A stretch of DNA of 64,000 nt from CAYZHV01 sp964478055 (GTDB lineage Bacteria; Spirochaetota; Spirochaetia; DSM-27196; Alkalispirochaetaceae). Under the pieces are notes generated by a model. That model was not told the DNA's origin, did not search any database, and saw only the letters and a program-made list of their open reading frames with translations. Location: assembly GCA_964478055.1 (NCBI GenBank), contig CAYZHV010000001.1, positions 26,765 to 90,764 on the forward strand, read 5' to 3'. This document shows positions 32,947 to 41,195 of the stretch, piece after piece. A program made the position numbers and the translations under genes. Positions within the stretch are counted from its first letter, which is position 1. Each line of letters starts with the position of its first letter.

Positions 32947-33668
32947 ATGCGTAGAATCGGACTAATCGGAGGCATGAGTTGGGAGTCGAGCCTCCACTAC
33001 TACAGACTGATCAATCAGGGAGTCCGAGATCGCCTCGGAGGACATCACTCGGCCGACCTCGTTATGGTCTCTGTCGATTTCGCGCCGATAGAGGAGATGC
33101 AGCGAAAGGACGCCTGGGGGGCCGCTGCGGCGGTCCTGGCGAAGGCCGCAAAGGAGTGCCTTGGCGCCGGTGCGGAAGCTCTCGCTCTCTGCACCAACAC
33201 CATGCACGTCGTGGCGGCGGCGATTGAAGAGGCCGTTGATGTGCCACTGATTCACATCGCCNNNNNNNNNNCGCCGACGCCACCGGAGAAGCGATCATCC
33301 CTAGTAGCCTGCGGCGGGTCGGTCTCCTCGGAACGAGCTTCACCATGGAACGGGATTTCTACAGAAAACGCCTGGAGGAGAAGTTCGACCTAGCGATAGT
33401 GGTTCCTGCTAAGCGCTCCCGGGAGGACGTTCACCGGGTGATTTTCGAAGAGCTCGTTCATGGGGTCATAAACGCGGAGTCCAAAGAGCGCTACCTTTCG
33501 GTGATCGAAGAGCTCGCGGCGGAGGGGGCAGAAGGCATCATCCTCGGCTGCACGGAGATCGGGATGCTCCTTGCCCGAGGCGATCACAGACTGCCACTCT
33601 TCGACACAACCGAGCTCCACGCCGCGGCGGTAGTTGACTGGATGCTCGAGGATAGTGGTTCTAAATGA
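32947..33668 (+). CDS. Aspartate/glutamate racemase family protein, interrupted by an assembly gap
   Basis: The product begins MRRIGLIGGMSWESS, the usual start of aspartate racemases, and has the first catalytic Cys in LALCTNTMH and the second in IILGCTEIGML. The reading frame appears to change across ten N's at 33262-33271. Joining the two sides over the shared bases CGCC gives one open frame reading PLIHIADATGEAI, the sequence expected at this place in the family. The gene is thus almost certainly intact, about 235 residues. It should interconvert D- and L-aspartate or -glutamate, or a related amino acid. A GAGGAG ribosome site precedes the ATG. The 3' end overlaps the opposite-strand gene by eight bases. 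Confidence 0.85.
33262..33271. other. Assembly gap of ten N's
   Basis: The bases before it end in CGCC and those after it start with CGCC. The gap therefore probably marks two contigs that really overlap by about four bases, not missing sequence. Confidence 0.9.
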
Positions 33669-33948
33669 ACTCTACGGTGTAGCCCGGAAACGCTTCCTCG
33701 AAGGCCGCTTTCAAGTCTCGCCGGATGGAGGCGACGATAGCCATGGCGATCCCCGCACAGGCGAGACAACCGGGAGTATGGTTGTCGAAGGGAACGTCGA
33801 GGTAGATGTACCGATGCTCGTCGCTCACCCGGATTCTCCGCACAAGTCCAATACTCGCAATCGAGAGTCCGCTCTCTGGATCTTTGACGCGATCGAGTAT
33901 CTCATCGATCTTTTCCTGCACCGCCGGGTCCTTCTTCAGCTCCGCCAT
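33661..33948 (-). CDS. MIP18/DUF59-like small protein (iron-sulfur assembly type)
   Basis: 95 residues. The segment DPESGLSIASIGLVRRIRV is the hallmark of the MIP18/SufT (DUF59) fold, and TPGCLACAGIAMAIVASIR carries the conserved Cys in the family's second block; an extra Cys is present (CLAC). Members help deliver or assemble iron-sulfur clusters. The gene starts four bases after the amidase stop codon with little ribosome site of its own, so translation is probably coupled to the amidase. A functional link to the amidase is not obvious. Confidence 0.8.
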   Translation of the reverse strand: MAELKKDPAVQEKIDEILDRVKDPESGLSIASIGLVRRIRVSDEHRYIYLDVPFDNHTPGCLACAGIAMAIVASIRRDLKAAFEEAFPGYTVEFI

Positions 33949-33952
33949 TGCT

Positions 33953-35695
33953 CTATTCTACCATGGATGGAAAGTAGACCCGGGGTTGTGGCCGCTCGAT
34001 CATGGACTCCATTGCCGCCCCGAGCCGAAGCAGCCTCCCTTCCTCCCAGTGTGGAGCCATGAAGTGGAGCCCCACAGGCACCTCGGAGTAGACCTTACCC
34101 TCATGGTCCCGCTCCTCCTGGGTATGCAGAAAGTGACGACTGTGAGCGGTCACGAAACCGGCGGGAACGGAAATGGCGGGAAATCCGAGAAGATTCGCCA
34201 CAGTCGTATACCGCATAATCTCGGAAAGAGAGCCCAGATCCGAAACCCCCGAGAGAAGCCTGTCTTCGGGCACCTTGGGTGGAAGGACCGCGGTGGTTGG
34301 TGTTACCACAACGTCTACCTGGGCGAAGATCTTCCGCCACTGCCGGAGCCCTCGTTCCCGGATCTGTTGCGCCTTTAGATAATCGCTAGCGTTGAGCCGA
34401 CTCGCCAGGGCGAGGTTCGCCCTCGTCTCGATACCGAAGTCAGTTCGGTGGTCGTGATAGTACCGCTCCATCGAAGCCATCTGCTCGGTAACGATGGTAA
34501 TGAGATGAGCAACCCGGAGATTCTCGAGCTCCGGAATCTCGATTTCCACAATCTGAGCCCCCGCGTCGGTGAGGGCGTGTACGGCCGATCGGGCCACCTC
34601 GAGGACGTCGTCGGAGGCATCCTCGAACCAGGGAGTGTAGATACCGAGGCGCATACCCTCCACCGAGGGGGGAGCGGTATGGAATCCCAGTGGCGCTTGC
34701 CCCAGGGTCCAGGGGTCATGCTCATCCGGGCCCGCCATATGTGCAATCAGCACCGCCAGGTCCGCCACGGAGGCCGCCAGGGGTCCGATATGGCCCACGC
34801 TCCAGACCAGGGGGCCCGCGCCCCGGCCGCTCACTCTCCCGTAGGTGCCCTTGAGCCCGGCCACCCCGCAGAACGCCGCGGGAATCCGAATGGAGCCCCC
34901 GCCGTCAGCGCCCACGGCCACCGGGGCGAGTCCGAGGGCAACCGCCGCGGCGCTTCCGCTGGAGGATCCGCCGGGATAGCGCCAGGGAGCGTACGGGTTG
35001 ATCGGGGTGCCGTAGTTTGGGTTGAGCCCGGTTACCCCGATGCCGATCTCATGCATATTTGCCTTTCCGAGGATAATCGCCCCCGCGGCTCTCAGACGAG
35101 AGACCACCGTCGCGTCCTTCTCCGCCTTCTTGGTCGTCAGAAAGCTCGTCCCAAAGGAGGTCGGATAGCCGGCAACATTGATTTCGTCCTTGATCGGGAT
35201 CGGTATCCCCTCCAGAAGGGATCGAGGGTTACCCTCCCGATAGCGGCGGGTCGACTCCTCCGCCTGGGCGCGAATCTCACCCTCGTTCCACCGGATGAAG
35301 AGGTAGAGCGGTGGGTCCCCCTGGTCCTGCTCGTGAAGCGTACGGATAACCCGCTCCGCTACTTCCGAGGGAGTCGTCTTGCCCTGCCGGTACGCCTCGG
35401 CGTAGTCACTGACCGAGGGAAAACGAAAGCCCTTCGGCGTGGCACCGGAGAAGAGCTTGACGAGATCGCTTTCGGAAGGGGCTGCTTCGGTCGTCCCGGT
35501 GTGTGAATCGGCGACGGGATGCATCCTCGGTGGTTCAGGGACATGAATGTGCCGAAACTGGTCTATCCCGGAAGAGTTGAGCATCTTTCGCGCTAGGGGT
35601 TTTCCGAGAGTGGGCCGCTCGAGGATCGCCGCTACCGCTTCGAGTAGAGCGCCGGACAGTCGTGGGGCTCGGGGATGCATGAGATCGTACGCCAT
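33953..35695 (-). CDS. Amidase (amidase-signature family)
   Basis: 580 residues with a roughly 110-residue N-terminal extension before the amidase core. The catalytic Ser-cisSer-Lys triad is visible: Lys in PIPIKDEINVAG, and the serines in PGGSSSGSAAAVALG with the following GADGGGSIRIPAAFCGV block. The family hydrolyses amide bonds of very varied substrates; the absence of gatB or gatC nearby argues against glutamyl-tRNA amidotransferase. The N-terminal region mentions no export signal, so the enzyme is cytoplasmic. GAGAGGAG precedes the ATG at 35695. It is followed by the small MIP18-like gene. Confidence 0.9.
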   Translation of the reverse strand: MAYDLMHPRAPRLSGALLEAVAAILERPTLGKPLARKMLNSSGIDQFRHIHVPEPPRMHPVADSHTGTTEAAPSESDLVKLFSGATPKGFRFPSVSDYAEAYRQGKTTPSEVAERVIRTLHEQDQGDPPLYLFIRWNEGEIRAQAEESTRRYREGNPRSLLEGIPIPIKDEINVAGYPTSFGTSFLTTKKAEKDATVVSRLRAAGAIILGKANMHEIGIGVTGLNPNYGTPINPYAPWRYPGGSSSGSAAAVALGLAPVAVGADGGGSIRIPAAFCGVAGLKGTYGRVSGRGAGPLVWSVGHIGPLAASVADLAVLIAHMAGPDEHDPWTLGQAPLGFHTAPPSVEGMRLGIYTPWFEDASDDVLEVARSAVHALTDAGAQIVEIEIPELENLRVAHLITIVTEQMASMERYYHDHRTDFGIETRANLALASRLNASDYLKAQQIRERGLRQWRKIFAQVDVVVTPTTAVLPPKVPEDRLLSGVSDLGSLSEIMRYTTVANLLGFPAISVPAGFVTAHSRHFLHTQEERDHEGKVYSEVPVGLHFMAPHWEEGRLLRLGAAMESMIERPQPRVYFPSMVE

Positions 35696-35781
35696 AGGAG
35701 TCTCCTCTCAGCTGAAGTTCAGGACCTCTTTAGTTTCCGCCAGGTTTCCCCGGTACGCAAGTCCGCAACGTGACCAATGCG

Positions 35782-36579
35782 CTATTCCGACGCAGTGCTC
35801 CCCTGCAGCCGAACGCTCGCGGTAACGGGATAGTGATCGGAAGGGTAGAGTGGAGGCTCGGCGTCGCGCTCGTAGGCAATGTCGATGACTTCAAAGTGAT
35901 CGCTCAGCAGGATCCAGTCGATCCGTGACCAGTCCTCGTTGGCGCTACCGTAGCCGTGGTAGGAAGAACTCTCGGGAAGGTCGAGCTGCTGCCACGGATC
36001 ATAGAGGTGAAGGCCCAGGGTGGGGCTTTTTCGTATGATCGCCCGGGCCACCGCGCCCCCCGGGGGATCGTTGAAGTCGCCCATGAGGCAGAGCGGCATC
36101 TCCGGGCGCAGGAGCTCTCCCAGTGCTTCGAGGGCGACCTCGACTTGGCTTACCCGGGTCTCGGCGCTCTGATGATCGAGGTGCAGATTCCCACAGATAA
36201 AGGGTGGCATATCGGCAAAAGAGACTTCTGCCCAGCACATCAGCCGCGGATAGAGACTGCCAAAGGAGCGGCTTCCCGGGAGATCCGGTGTCTCCGAAAG
36301 CCAGACGTCGCCGCTCCGATGGACCCTCACCTCACTGGCGACGAAGAGCGACGGATACATCCGCTCCTCCATCCAGTACCGGTTTTCATCGACGATGCGG
36401 TGATTCGGGAGCTCCTCTTCCAGCTCCCTGAGCTGCCACTCCCACCCTTCCTGGGTGCCGAGCAGAGTGGGGCGAGCACCGCGAAGGGTCTTTGCCAGGA
36501 GGGGGAGTCGGTTGGACCAGTGGTTATCCCTGTCATCCGCGGCGTAACGAATATTGCAGGTTCCGAGAACGAACTCCAT
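35782..36579 (-). CDS. Endonuclease/exonuclease/phosphatase-family protein
   Basis: 265 residues without a signal peptide. All motifs of the EEP fold are present in order: the N-terminal CNIRY Asn, E in LGTQEG, N-x-H in GNLHLDHQ, GDFND with the catalytic Asp/Asn, SRIDWIL, and the terminal SDHYPV with the Asp-His pair. It may act on nucleic acid, inositol phosphate or sphingomyelin-type phosphodiesters; the sequence resembles the small stand-alone bacterial EEP proteins. It is divergent from the membrane protein at 36673. Confidence 0.9.
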   Translation of the reverse strand: MEFVLGTCNIRYAADDRDNHWSNRLPLLAKTLRGARPTLLGTQEGWEWQLRELEEELPNHRIVDENRYWMEERMYPSLFVASEVRVHRSGDVWLSETPDLPGSRSFGSLYPRLMCWAEVSFADMPPFICGNLHLDHQSAETRVSQVEVALEALGELLRPEMPLCLMGDFNDPPGGAVARAIIRKSPTLGLHLYDPWQQLDLPESSSYHGYGSANEDWSRIDWILLSDHFEVIDIAYERDAEPPLYPSDHYPVTASVRLQGSTASE

Positions 36580-36633
36580 ACGCTACGTCTAAATGTAACA
36601 CATTACGCTTCAAAGGAAGCACCTTTCGCGATA

Positions 36634-36663
36634 TTGGCATCGTGTCAGTGAGAGTGGTAAGCT
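36634..36663 (+). promoter_or_regulatory. Promoter of MOP-type membrane protein gene
   Basis: TTGGCA (36634-36639), 18-base spacer, TAAGCT (36658-36663), nine bases before the GTG at 36673. The -10 hexamer is the same as that of the enolase-family gene. No Shine-Dalgarno fits in the remaining leader. Confidence 0.5.
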
Positions 36664-36672
36664 GCGAGCTTC

Positions 36673-38013
36673 GTGAATAAGAGCCTTTCCATCGAACAGA
36701 AACGCGTCAATTACCGGGACATTATGGTCTTCTGGCTACCCCTGGCCGTGATGTGGCTCATGATGGGGGTCGAGCAGCCGGCGATGACCGCGGTCATCGC
36801 GCGAATGTCCGACGCCACGAGAAACCTCGCGGCCTTCGGTGTCGCCTTTGCTATGGCCCTGGTTATTGAGAGCCCCATACTGCAGCTCCTCTCCGCCGCC
36901 ACGGCCCTCACCCATGATCGCCGGCGATACAGACGGCTGCTTCATTTCATGCACTTCTGCGCTCTGGGCCTCACGGTCCTTCACGTCATTCTCGGAGCTA
37001 CCCCTCTCTTTGGTGCCCTGGTCCGTGTCATTCTCCGAGTGCCGGAGGAAGTGATAGAGCCGAGTAGAGTCGCCTTTCTCGCCTTGGCGCCCTTTGCCGC
37101 CGCGGTCGGCTATCGTCGCCTCTGGCAGGGCGTGCTCATCAAGTACGGTCGTACCGGCGCGGTTCCGCTGACGATGATTTCTCGCCTCCTGGCAACCGCT
37201 GCGGTCCTGGCGATCGGCTTCGCTTATGATCTACTTCCGGGAAACATCCTCGCCTCGGTGGCGCTCTTGGCGGGGGTCGTCGGGGGCGCCGTGAGCGCCT
37301 ATCTCTTCTACCGTAGAGGAGTGGCGGAGGAGATCCCCGAGAGCTCCGGGGAGGAGGAGCTGACCTGGCAGAAGCTTCTCGCCTTCTACGTTCCCCTCTC
37401 GCTGACCTCGATAATATTCCTCGCCGCCCGGCCCCTGCTCACCTTTGGCATCGCCCGCTCTCTACTGCCCTTGCCGTCTCTGGCGGTCTGGCCGGTGCTG
37501 CAGGGGTTTCTCTTCCTCTTCAATTCCGTGGCCCTCTCCTATCAGGAAGCGGCGGTGGCCCTACTGGCACGGAATCCGGAGAACCGATCCATCATGGATC
37601 GCTTTGCCTGGCATATGGGGTTCCTGCTCACGGGGGTGTTTCTTCTGGCGGGGATTACTCCCCTGGGTAACCTCTGGTTCACCGGGGTCTCTGGCCTCGG
37701 ACCGGGACTTTTGGAGCTTACCGGAGGCCCCCTCCTGATCCTGGCGGCGGTTCCGCTCCTGGTCGCGAGAAAGTCCTGGTATCGGGGCGAGCTGGTCCAT
37801 CTGGGGCGGACTCGCGTCCTCGCCTGGGCGGTCTCGCTCCATACGGTGGTGCTGCTGCTGTTAGTCTGGCTGTTGCCCCGACTGCTCCCCATGGAGGGCA
37901 CCCTCACCGCCGCGAGCTCCTTCGCGGTAGCCCTGGCGGTGGAGAATGTAGTTCTCAGGGCCGGGGCGGGCTACAGGTCGATGTGGCGAAAGCGCCCCGA
38001 GCCGGTCTCGTAG
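36673..38013 (+). CDS. Multi-helix membrane protein, probably MOP/MATE superfamily
   Basis: 446 residues with about twelve hydrophobic helices and a short cytoplasmic N terminus, starting at GTG. The two-half arrangement and segments such as FWLPLAVMWLMMGVEQPAMTAVIAR at the N terminus suggest the MOP flippase/MATE superfamily. The block YRRLWQGVLIKYGRTGAV recalls ANK-type transporters within it. Substrate is unknown. The 3' end overlaps the phosphodiesterase gene on the other strand by 43 bases, and both frames look genuine. The gene is divergent from the EEP protein and has its own promoter. Confidence 0.7.
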   Translation: MNKSLSIEQKRVNYRDIMVFWLPLAVMWLMMGVEQPAMTAVIARMSDATRNLAAFGVAFAMALVIESPILQLLSAATALTHDRRRYRRLLHFMHFCALGLTVLHVILGATPLFGALVRVILRVPEEVIEPSRVAFLALAPFAAAVGYRRLWQGVLIKYGRTGAVPLTMISRLLATAAVLAIGFAYDLLPGNILASVALLAGVVGGAVSAYLFYRRGVAEEIPESSGEEELTWQKLLAFYVPLSLTSIIFLAARPLLTFGIARSLLPLPSLAVWPVLQGFLFLFNSVALSYQEAAVALLARNPENRSIMDRFAWHMGFLLTGVFLLAGITPLGNLWFTGVSGLGPGLLELTGGPLLILAAVPLLVARKSWYRGELVHLGRTRVLAWAVSLHTVVLLLLVWLLPRLLPMEGTLTAASSFAVALAVENVVLRAGAGYRSMWRKRPEPVS

Positions 38014-38462
38014 ATGCCGAAACTCGGCTCACCGAAGCGCCCCATCACTTCTCCGGGATTAGCCCAGAGGGTGGTCCCCTTGGCGTGCTGGTACTTCTTG
38101 TGATCGTGACCGCTAAAAACGGCGTCATAGGCGCCGCTCTCGGCCAGTCGTTCCGAAATGTCCGGGTAGTGGTTAATGGCGATCTTCTTCCCGTCCAGCT
38201 CGATTTCTCCGAAGTGCCCGTGTAGGTTGACCTGGGCGTACTTGGCGGCGATTTGACTCAGAAGAAAGGTGTCGCCGTCGTTGTTGCCGAAGACCACGTG
38301 AATCGGCCCGCTGAAGTTGTCACCGATTTGAGCCAGGGTGAAAGGCGCACAGAAATCCCCCAAAAAGAGAAGCACCTCCGCCTCTTCCTCGTGGATGCGT
38401 CGCAGGGCGTGTTCCAGGTGCCAGATGTTGTCGTGAATGTCACTTACAACTGCTACCTTCAT
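37971..38462 (-). CDS. YfcE/MJ0936-type metallophosphoesterase
   Basis: 163 residues containing the complete small calcineurin-like fold: VVSDIHDN (D-x-H), FLGDFC (GD), VFGNNDG (GNxD), INHYP and GHDHKK (GHxH), which together bind two metals. Proteins of this size are phosphodiesterases; the cellular substrate is not established. The C terminus overlaps the membrane-protein gene on the opposite strand. The aldo/keto reductase gene ends 11 bases upstream, so the two are probably one transcript. Confidence 0.92.
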   Translation of the reverse strand: MKVAVVSDIHDNIWHLEHALRRIHEEEAEVLLFLGDFCAPFTLAQIGDNFSGPIHVVFGNNDGDTFLLSQIAAKYAQVNLHGHFGEIELDGKKIAINHYPDISERLAESGAYDAVFSGHDHKKYQHAKGTTLWANPGEVMGRFGEPSFGIYETGSGRFRHIDL

Positions 38463-38473
38463 ACTCCTACCTC

Positions 38474-39490
38474 CTATCTGCCCGCCTGAGCCCAGGTGAC
38501 AAAGTCCCAGGGATATACCATCTCCGGTTCGCTCGCCTTGTCGAGCTTCTCCATTTGATCAGCCGTGAGCTCCCAGCCCGTGGCGCCGAGGGCCTGTTCC
38601 AAATGGTCCATGGTACGGACACCGATAATCGGAGCCGTTACGCCCGGGCGCTGCAGGAGCCATCGCAAGGATACCTGAGCGTGGGTCTTGCCAGTCTCCT
38701 CGACTACCTCATTCAGGGCGTCGATTACCTGCCAGGTCTCCTCTCGATTGAGCCTGCTCCAGGACTCGAAGCCGCCGATCTTCTCCGCCTCGGCCACCCG
38801 ACTCTCCTCCGGCGGTGCCTCCATGCCGCGTTGGTACTTGCCCGAGAGCCAACCTCCTCGCAAGGGGCTCCAGGGGATCACTCCGAGCCCCTCTTCCTGG
38901 GCCAGAGGAAGCATCTCCCACTCCGTGGTGCGACAGAGGAGACTGTACTGCGGCTGGAGACAGCGAAAGGGCTCTAGCCTGTTGCTTCGCTGAAAATCTA
39001 GCGCCTTCTGCAGCTGCCAGCCGGTGTAGTTGCTCGCTCCGATGTAGCGAACCAATCCCTGTTGCACCAGGGAGTCCAGGGTGTCCAGGGTTTCGGCTAG
39101 CTCCGTACCCCGGTCCCAGCAGTGCACCTGGTAGAGGTCTATATAGTCGGTTTGAAGCCGTCGGAGACTTTCTTCAACCTGGTAGAGGATGTATTTTCTG
39201 CTCGCTCCGGTGTCGTTGGGTCCCTCCCCCATGGGAAAACGTCCCTTTGTCGCCAGAATGAGCTGCTGTCGCTCCTCGGCGCTCTTCTTCTTGAGCCAGT
39301 CGCCGATAATGTCCTCCGAGTCTCCCCGGGAGTAGACGTTGGCGGTGTCGATAAAGGTCCCGCCAGCCTCCACAAATCGGTCGAGGATTTTCTGGCTCTC
39401 CCGCTTTTCAGTCTCCCGGCCAAAGGTCATAGTACCGAGACAGAGCTCGCTCACCTTCATGCCGGTCTTGCCCAAGTATCGATATTCCAC
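38474..39490 (-). CDS. Aldo/keto reductase
   Basis: 338 residues starting at GTG with AGGAGGAG upstream. The TIM-barrel NADPH-dependent reductase motifs are seen: N-terminal EYRYLGKTGMKVSELCLGTMTFG, FIDTANVYSRG (Asp and catalytic Tyr), LATKGRF (Lys) and YQVHCWD (His). The C terminus has the nucleotide-binding PIIGVRTMDHLEQALGA region. Most like the YajO/IolS-type reductases. The physiological carbonyl substrate is unknown. Followed by the phosphodiesterase gene. Confidence 0.93.
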   Translation of the reverse strand: MEYRYLGKTGMKVSELCLGTMTFGRETEKRESQKILDRFVEAGGTFIDTANVYSRGDSEDIIGDWLKKKSAEERQQLILATKGRFPMGEGPNDTGASRKYILYQVEESLRRLQTDYIDLYQVHCWDRGTELAETLDTLDSLVQQGLVRYIGASNYTGWQLQKALDFQRSNRLEPFRCLQPQYSLLCRTTEWEMLPLAQEEGLGVIPWSPLRGGWLSGKYQRGMEAPPEESRVAEAEKIGGFESWSRLNREETWQVIDALNEVVEETGKTHAQVSLRWLLQRPGVTAPIIGVRTMDHLEQALGATGWELTADQMEKLDKASEPEMVYPWDFVTWAQAGR

Positions 39491-39594
39491 GCTTCTCCTC
39501 CTGATTTCTCTAGCTACGGATGAGTCTAGGCTACTCAGAGTGGCGTGGCAGCGGCAAATGCACCCTGCTTAACTCCACCGGCGGGAGAACTCTC

Positions 39595-39894
39595 TTAGAA
39601 GAGCCTCGGAAGATTTGCGATCCGCTCCCACCCTTTTCCCTTCTCCACCTCTTCGGTCTCGAGCTCCGAGAAGTAGTCGTCGAGAACAGCTGCACGTTCC
39701 TGAGTCAGGGGCGGAGAGCAATAGTCGAGCTCCTCCCAAACCGCCCGACCCTCGGAGTCGACCCGGGCGTTCCGGAGTGAATGGTCGAGGGCTTCTCCGA
39801 AGGGTCTCATCGACCGGACGGCGCCACCATCGAGGCGCCTCTTGAGCTCCTTCATGTCTCCCGTTGGACGAGCTTTCACTAGATAGTGGGCCAT
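39595..39894 (-). CDS. Small conserved-looking hypothetical protein
   Basis: 99 residues starting at 39894 with AAGGAGG three bases before the ATG region, strong support for translation. The product begins MAHYLVKARPTG and is charged, with no signal peptide, membrane helix or recognised motif; one Cys near the middle. It lies 15 bases after the alanine racemase stop codon on the same strand and probably belongs to that transcript. Function unknown. Confidence 0.65.
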   Translation of the reverse strand: MAHYLVKARPTGDMKELKRRLDGGAVRSMRPFGEALDHSLRNARVDSEGRAVWEELDYCSPPLTQERAAVLDDYFSELETEEVEKGKGWERIANLPRLF

Positions 39895-39909
39895 ACTGCC
39901 TCCTTGAGA

Positions 39910-41061
39910 TCAGTAGAGACGGGGAACCCGAGGGGTGAAACCGCAGGTAATCTCGTAGCTGATGGTTTTCACCTGCTCCGCCATCTCTTCCGCGAAGATC
40001 GAAGCTTTTCGTCCCTTCCACTCCTGCTCACCGAGGAGAACGACCTCGTCGCCGATCCGTGCCGGCTCTTCGAGATCGGTGAGATCCAGGGTGATCATAT
40101 CCATGGAGACGCGCCCCACAACCGGCACCCGCTGACCGTGAACCACCGCCACGCCGACGCCGTTGGACAGAGCTCTGCGGTAGCCGTCGCCATAACCCAC
40201 CGGTATGACGGCGATTCTGCTTCCGGGCCCGACGGAGTAGCTTCTTCCGTAGCCCACGGTCCAGGGTCGGTCATACTCGGTTATTTTCACAACGGCGCTC
40301 AGGAGCCGCATGCAGGGGCGCAAGGGGATCGACCCACCAACCTTCTCAGCCACCTCCGGGCTCGGAAACATGCCGTAGGCGGACACACCCGGACGGACGA
40401 GGTCAAAAGCCCCTTCCTCGCCAAAGATCATTATCCCGGCGCTATTGGAAATGTGGCGGTACCGAGGAGTCACGCCCCGCCTCTCGAGCTCCTTTAGGGT
40501 CTCGCGAAAGTCGGCGACCTGCTTCCGCGCGAAGGATACGTCATCCTCGTCCGCCGCGGGGAAATGGCTGAAAACACCCTCGATCTCGATACCCGGGAGC
40601 TTGCTGATCTTTAGAATCGCCTCTACCGGATTCGGTGCGAAGAGCCCCATGCGCCCCATCCCGGTGTCGAGATTGACGTGAACCAGGACCCGCCTCTCGG
40701 CGCCGGCAGCTCCGGAGAGCGCCTGGGCGTAGGGAAGGCTGGAAACGTTGAACCGCGCTTCCGGATCCTCCACGGCCCAGCTGAGCTCCTCCGGGAAAAG
40801 ATCCTCCAGAATGAGCGTTGGGTACGATATCCCGGCGTCCCGCATCCGCTTGAGCTCCTGAGCGTTTGCCACAGCCAGAAGAGCTACCCCTTCGGCGACT
40901 GCTCGCTTCGCAACGGCGATCTGACCATGTCCGTAGGCGTCCGCCTTGACCGGAAGGACCACTTCCGCGCCTCCGGCTCTCTCCTTGAGAAGAGATATGT
41001 TGTACGCCAGAGCATCGAGGTCTACCTCGGCCCTGGTTCTTCGTTCCGGCAATTGCGCCAT
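39910..41061 (-). CDS. alr: Alanine racemase
   Basis: About 383 residues from the ATG at 41061 (MAQLPERR, with GGAG upstream). PLP lysine motif VVLPVKADAYGHG near residue 35, the GMGRMG block near 135, HFPAADEDD near 165, HISNSAG near 200 and the second-domain GYGDGYRR with the upstream catalytic Tyr region. The enzyme makes D-alanine for peptidoglycan. A strong terminator separates it from the alanine symporter upstream, but the alanine genes clearly cluster here: alr, symporter, alanine dehydrogenase and an Lrp-type regulator. Confidence 0.95.
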   Translation of the reverse strand: MAQLPERRTRAEVDLDALAYNISLLKERAGGAEVVLPVKADAYGHGQIAVAKRAVAEGVALLAVANAQELKRMRDAGISYPTLILEDLFPEELSWAVEDPEARFNVSSLPYAQALSGAAGAERRVLVHVNLDTGMGRMGLFAPNPVEAILKISKLPGIEIEGVFSHFPAADEDDVSFARKQVADFRETLKELERRGVTPRYRHISNSAGIMIFGEEGAFDLVRPGVSAYGMFPSPEVAEKVGGSIPLRPCMRLLSAVVKITEYDRPWTVGYGRSYSVGPGSRIAVIPVGYGDGYRRALSNGVGVAVVHGQRVPVVGRVSMDMITLDLTDLEEPARIGDEVVLLGEQEWKGRKASIFAEEMAEQVKTISYEITCGFTPRVPRLY

Positions 41062-41103
41062 TTCCCGAGCTCCTTTTCTACTGTCCACAACCGCAGTGGA
41101 CAG

Positions 41104-41163
41104 TAACAAATAAACGCGGCCGCCCGGCGCCTCCCTTCTGCAAGGGGGGACCGGAGCGGCCGC
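41104..41163 (-). terminator. Intrinsic terminator after alanine symporter gene
   Basis: Arms GCGGCCGC (41116-41123) and GCGGCCGC (41156-41163) with an inner CCTCCCTT/AAGGGGGG stem and CTGC loop. On the minus strand the hairpin is followed by the T-rich tail GTTTATTTGTTA. Confidence 0.8.
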
Positions 41164-41195
41164 TCGAAGTCAATCAATCAAACCGTGCGGGAGTC

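Noticed and set aside
41116..41163. Pair of GCGGCCGC octamers as a possible mobile-element or site-specific recombination end
   Set aside because: They are the two arms of an ordinary terminator stem with a T-rich tail; no recombinase gene is near.
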